Of a stretch of 64,000 nucleotides of DNA, positions 63,586-64,000 are shown piece by piece. The notes beneath the pieces are model-generated. The model saw nothing but the letters and a program-made list of their open reading frames with translations, searched no databases and was not told where the DNA came from. Location: assembly GCA_016709445.1 (NCBI GenBank), contig JADJMV010000001.1:620001-684000 (forward strand). Direction: 5' to 3'. A program made the translations under genes and the position numbers. The stretch is from Phycisphaerales bacterium (GTDB lineage: Bacteria; Planctomycetota; Phycisphaerae; Phycisphaerales; UBA1924). Numbering within the stretch: the stretch's first letter is position 1; each line of letters starts with the position of its first letter.

Positions 63586-64000
63586 TCAGTTGCAGCCGTT
63601 GGTGTAGACGTTGAGGTAGGCGAGGACGTCGCGTGTGTCGATGGCGGCGTCGCCCGAGAAATCGCACCGGTCGTCGGCGGCGACGAAGGCGTTGAGGAAG
63701 GCAAGGACGTCGCGGGTATCGGTGGTGCGGTCGCGGTTGAAGTCGGCGGCGCAGTAAGCGGGGAACTCGTCGCCGGCGGGCCAGGTGTTGTGCGTGAGGG
63801 CGAGCGCGATCATGGGGTTGATGATCTGGTAGGGCTCGTAGAGCTCGCCGGGGTCGCGCATGTTCATGAAGACCACGAAGGTCACGTTGTTCTGCATCTT
63901 GATGCCGAAGGTGGCGGCGCCGAAGAGGCTGCCGTCGTGGCCCGCGGCCCAGGATGCGCCGGCGTCGAAGCGGGCGGCGAGCCAGCCGCTGGCGAGGTAG
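63586..64000 (-). CDS. Serine hydrolase with GC-type dockerin, C-terminal end only
   Basis: The gene extends beyond the window's right edge; only the last about 138 residues are seen, open from base 63999. The start of the visible part reads ASGWLAARFDAGASWAAGHDG, then SLFGAATFGIKMQNNVTFVV, the C-terminal end of a class C beta-lactamase-type serine hydrolase (HDG as the third motif). Two dockerin repeats follow, DFNRDRTTDTRDVLAFLNAF and DFSGDAAIDTRDVLAYLNVY, with altered calcium loops, then TNGCN (an extra Asn after the terminal Cys). This is the only enzyme with a dockerin in this window. Confidence 0.8.
   Translation of the reverse strand, partial: YLASGWLAARFDAGASWAAGHDGSLFGAATFGIKMQNNVTFVVFMNMRDPGELYEPYQIINPMIALALTHNTWPAGDEFPAYCAADFNRDRTTDTRDVLAFLNAFVAADDRCDFSGDAAIDTRDVLAYLNVYTNGCN

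Overview
The window looks like a chromosomal segment of a high-GC planctomycete, most likely class Phycisphaerae, order Phycisphaerales. The strongest evidence is a family of secreted proteins that end in two calcium-loop dockerin repeats followed by a terminal Gly-Cys (the 'GC-type dockerin' known from Phycisphaerales). Supporting evidence is two membrane proteins with C-terminal CxxCGYD...CPECG ribbons, a lysine-rich histone H1-like protein, and strong AAGGAG-type ribosome binding sites. I see no rRNA, tRNA, CRISPR array or prophage.

Layout. 1-2.8 kb: yicC (cut by the window edge), a phosphotransferase and a PDZ protein. 2.8-4.75 kb: a TolC-type outer membrane factor broken by one frameshift. 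4.9-9.0 kb: a GH35-like protein lacking its catalytic glutamates, an HD hydrolase and an UPF0173 metal hydrolase. 9.2-20.5 kb: an accessory block of seven GC-dockerin genes (one decayed) with beta-propeller, VCBS/FG-GAP, LamG and WDG-repeat ectodomains, interrupted only by an AraC regulator and a cytochrome b. 20.8-26.9 kb: an exported lipocalin-like protein with disordered insertions, a PhnP-like hydrolase, a serine hydrolase, a small XRE-regulator/membrane-protein operon and a BFD-type ferredoxin. 27-34.7 kb (minus strand): a TPR protein with two RNA polymerase alpha-CTD domains, a MATE exporter, pdxA, an acetyltransferase, an ABC permease and an M16 peptidase-like protein without a zinc site. 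35.3-45.1 kb: the H1-like protein, an FMN split-barrel protein and an amidohydrolase, sdaA, a REP-associated transposase between two REP-like repeats, thiL, pabB and ppdK. 45.3-64 kb: a kelch/dockerin protein, a gene-poor stretch of small orphans and repeats, an exported methyltransferase-like protein, TSUP and APC transporters, a GH16 glycosidase, a ClC channel, a lectin-like propeller protein, a lipoprotein, uvrC, a thiamine-binding protein and the end of a dockerin-tagged serine hydrolase.

Genes that work together. Cofactor and core metabolism are represented by pdxA (B6), thiL (thiamine), pabB (folate), sdaA (serine to pyruvate) and ppdK (pyruvate to PEP); sdaA and ppdK together would allow serine to feed gluconeogenesis. 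The exported propeller, LamG, GH16 and dockerin proteins suggest a surface-attached, polysaccharide-using lifestyle. No cohesin or sortase-like partner for the dockerins is present here.

Quality caution. Seven otherwise well-conserved genes are each interrupted by a one-base-scale frame change, usually at a short homopolymer (near 3549, 11566, 36258, 44758, 54265, 56755 and 63303). ppdK is among them. Residual sequencing error is the simplest explanation, so these genes are probably intact in the organism. One of these sites also makes two adjacent genes (35.7-37.6 kb) look like a single fusion.
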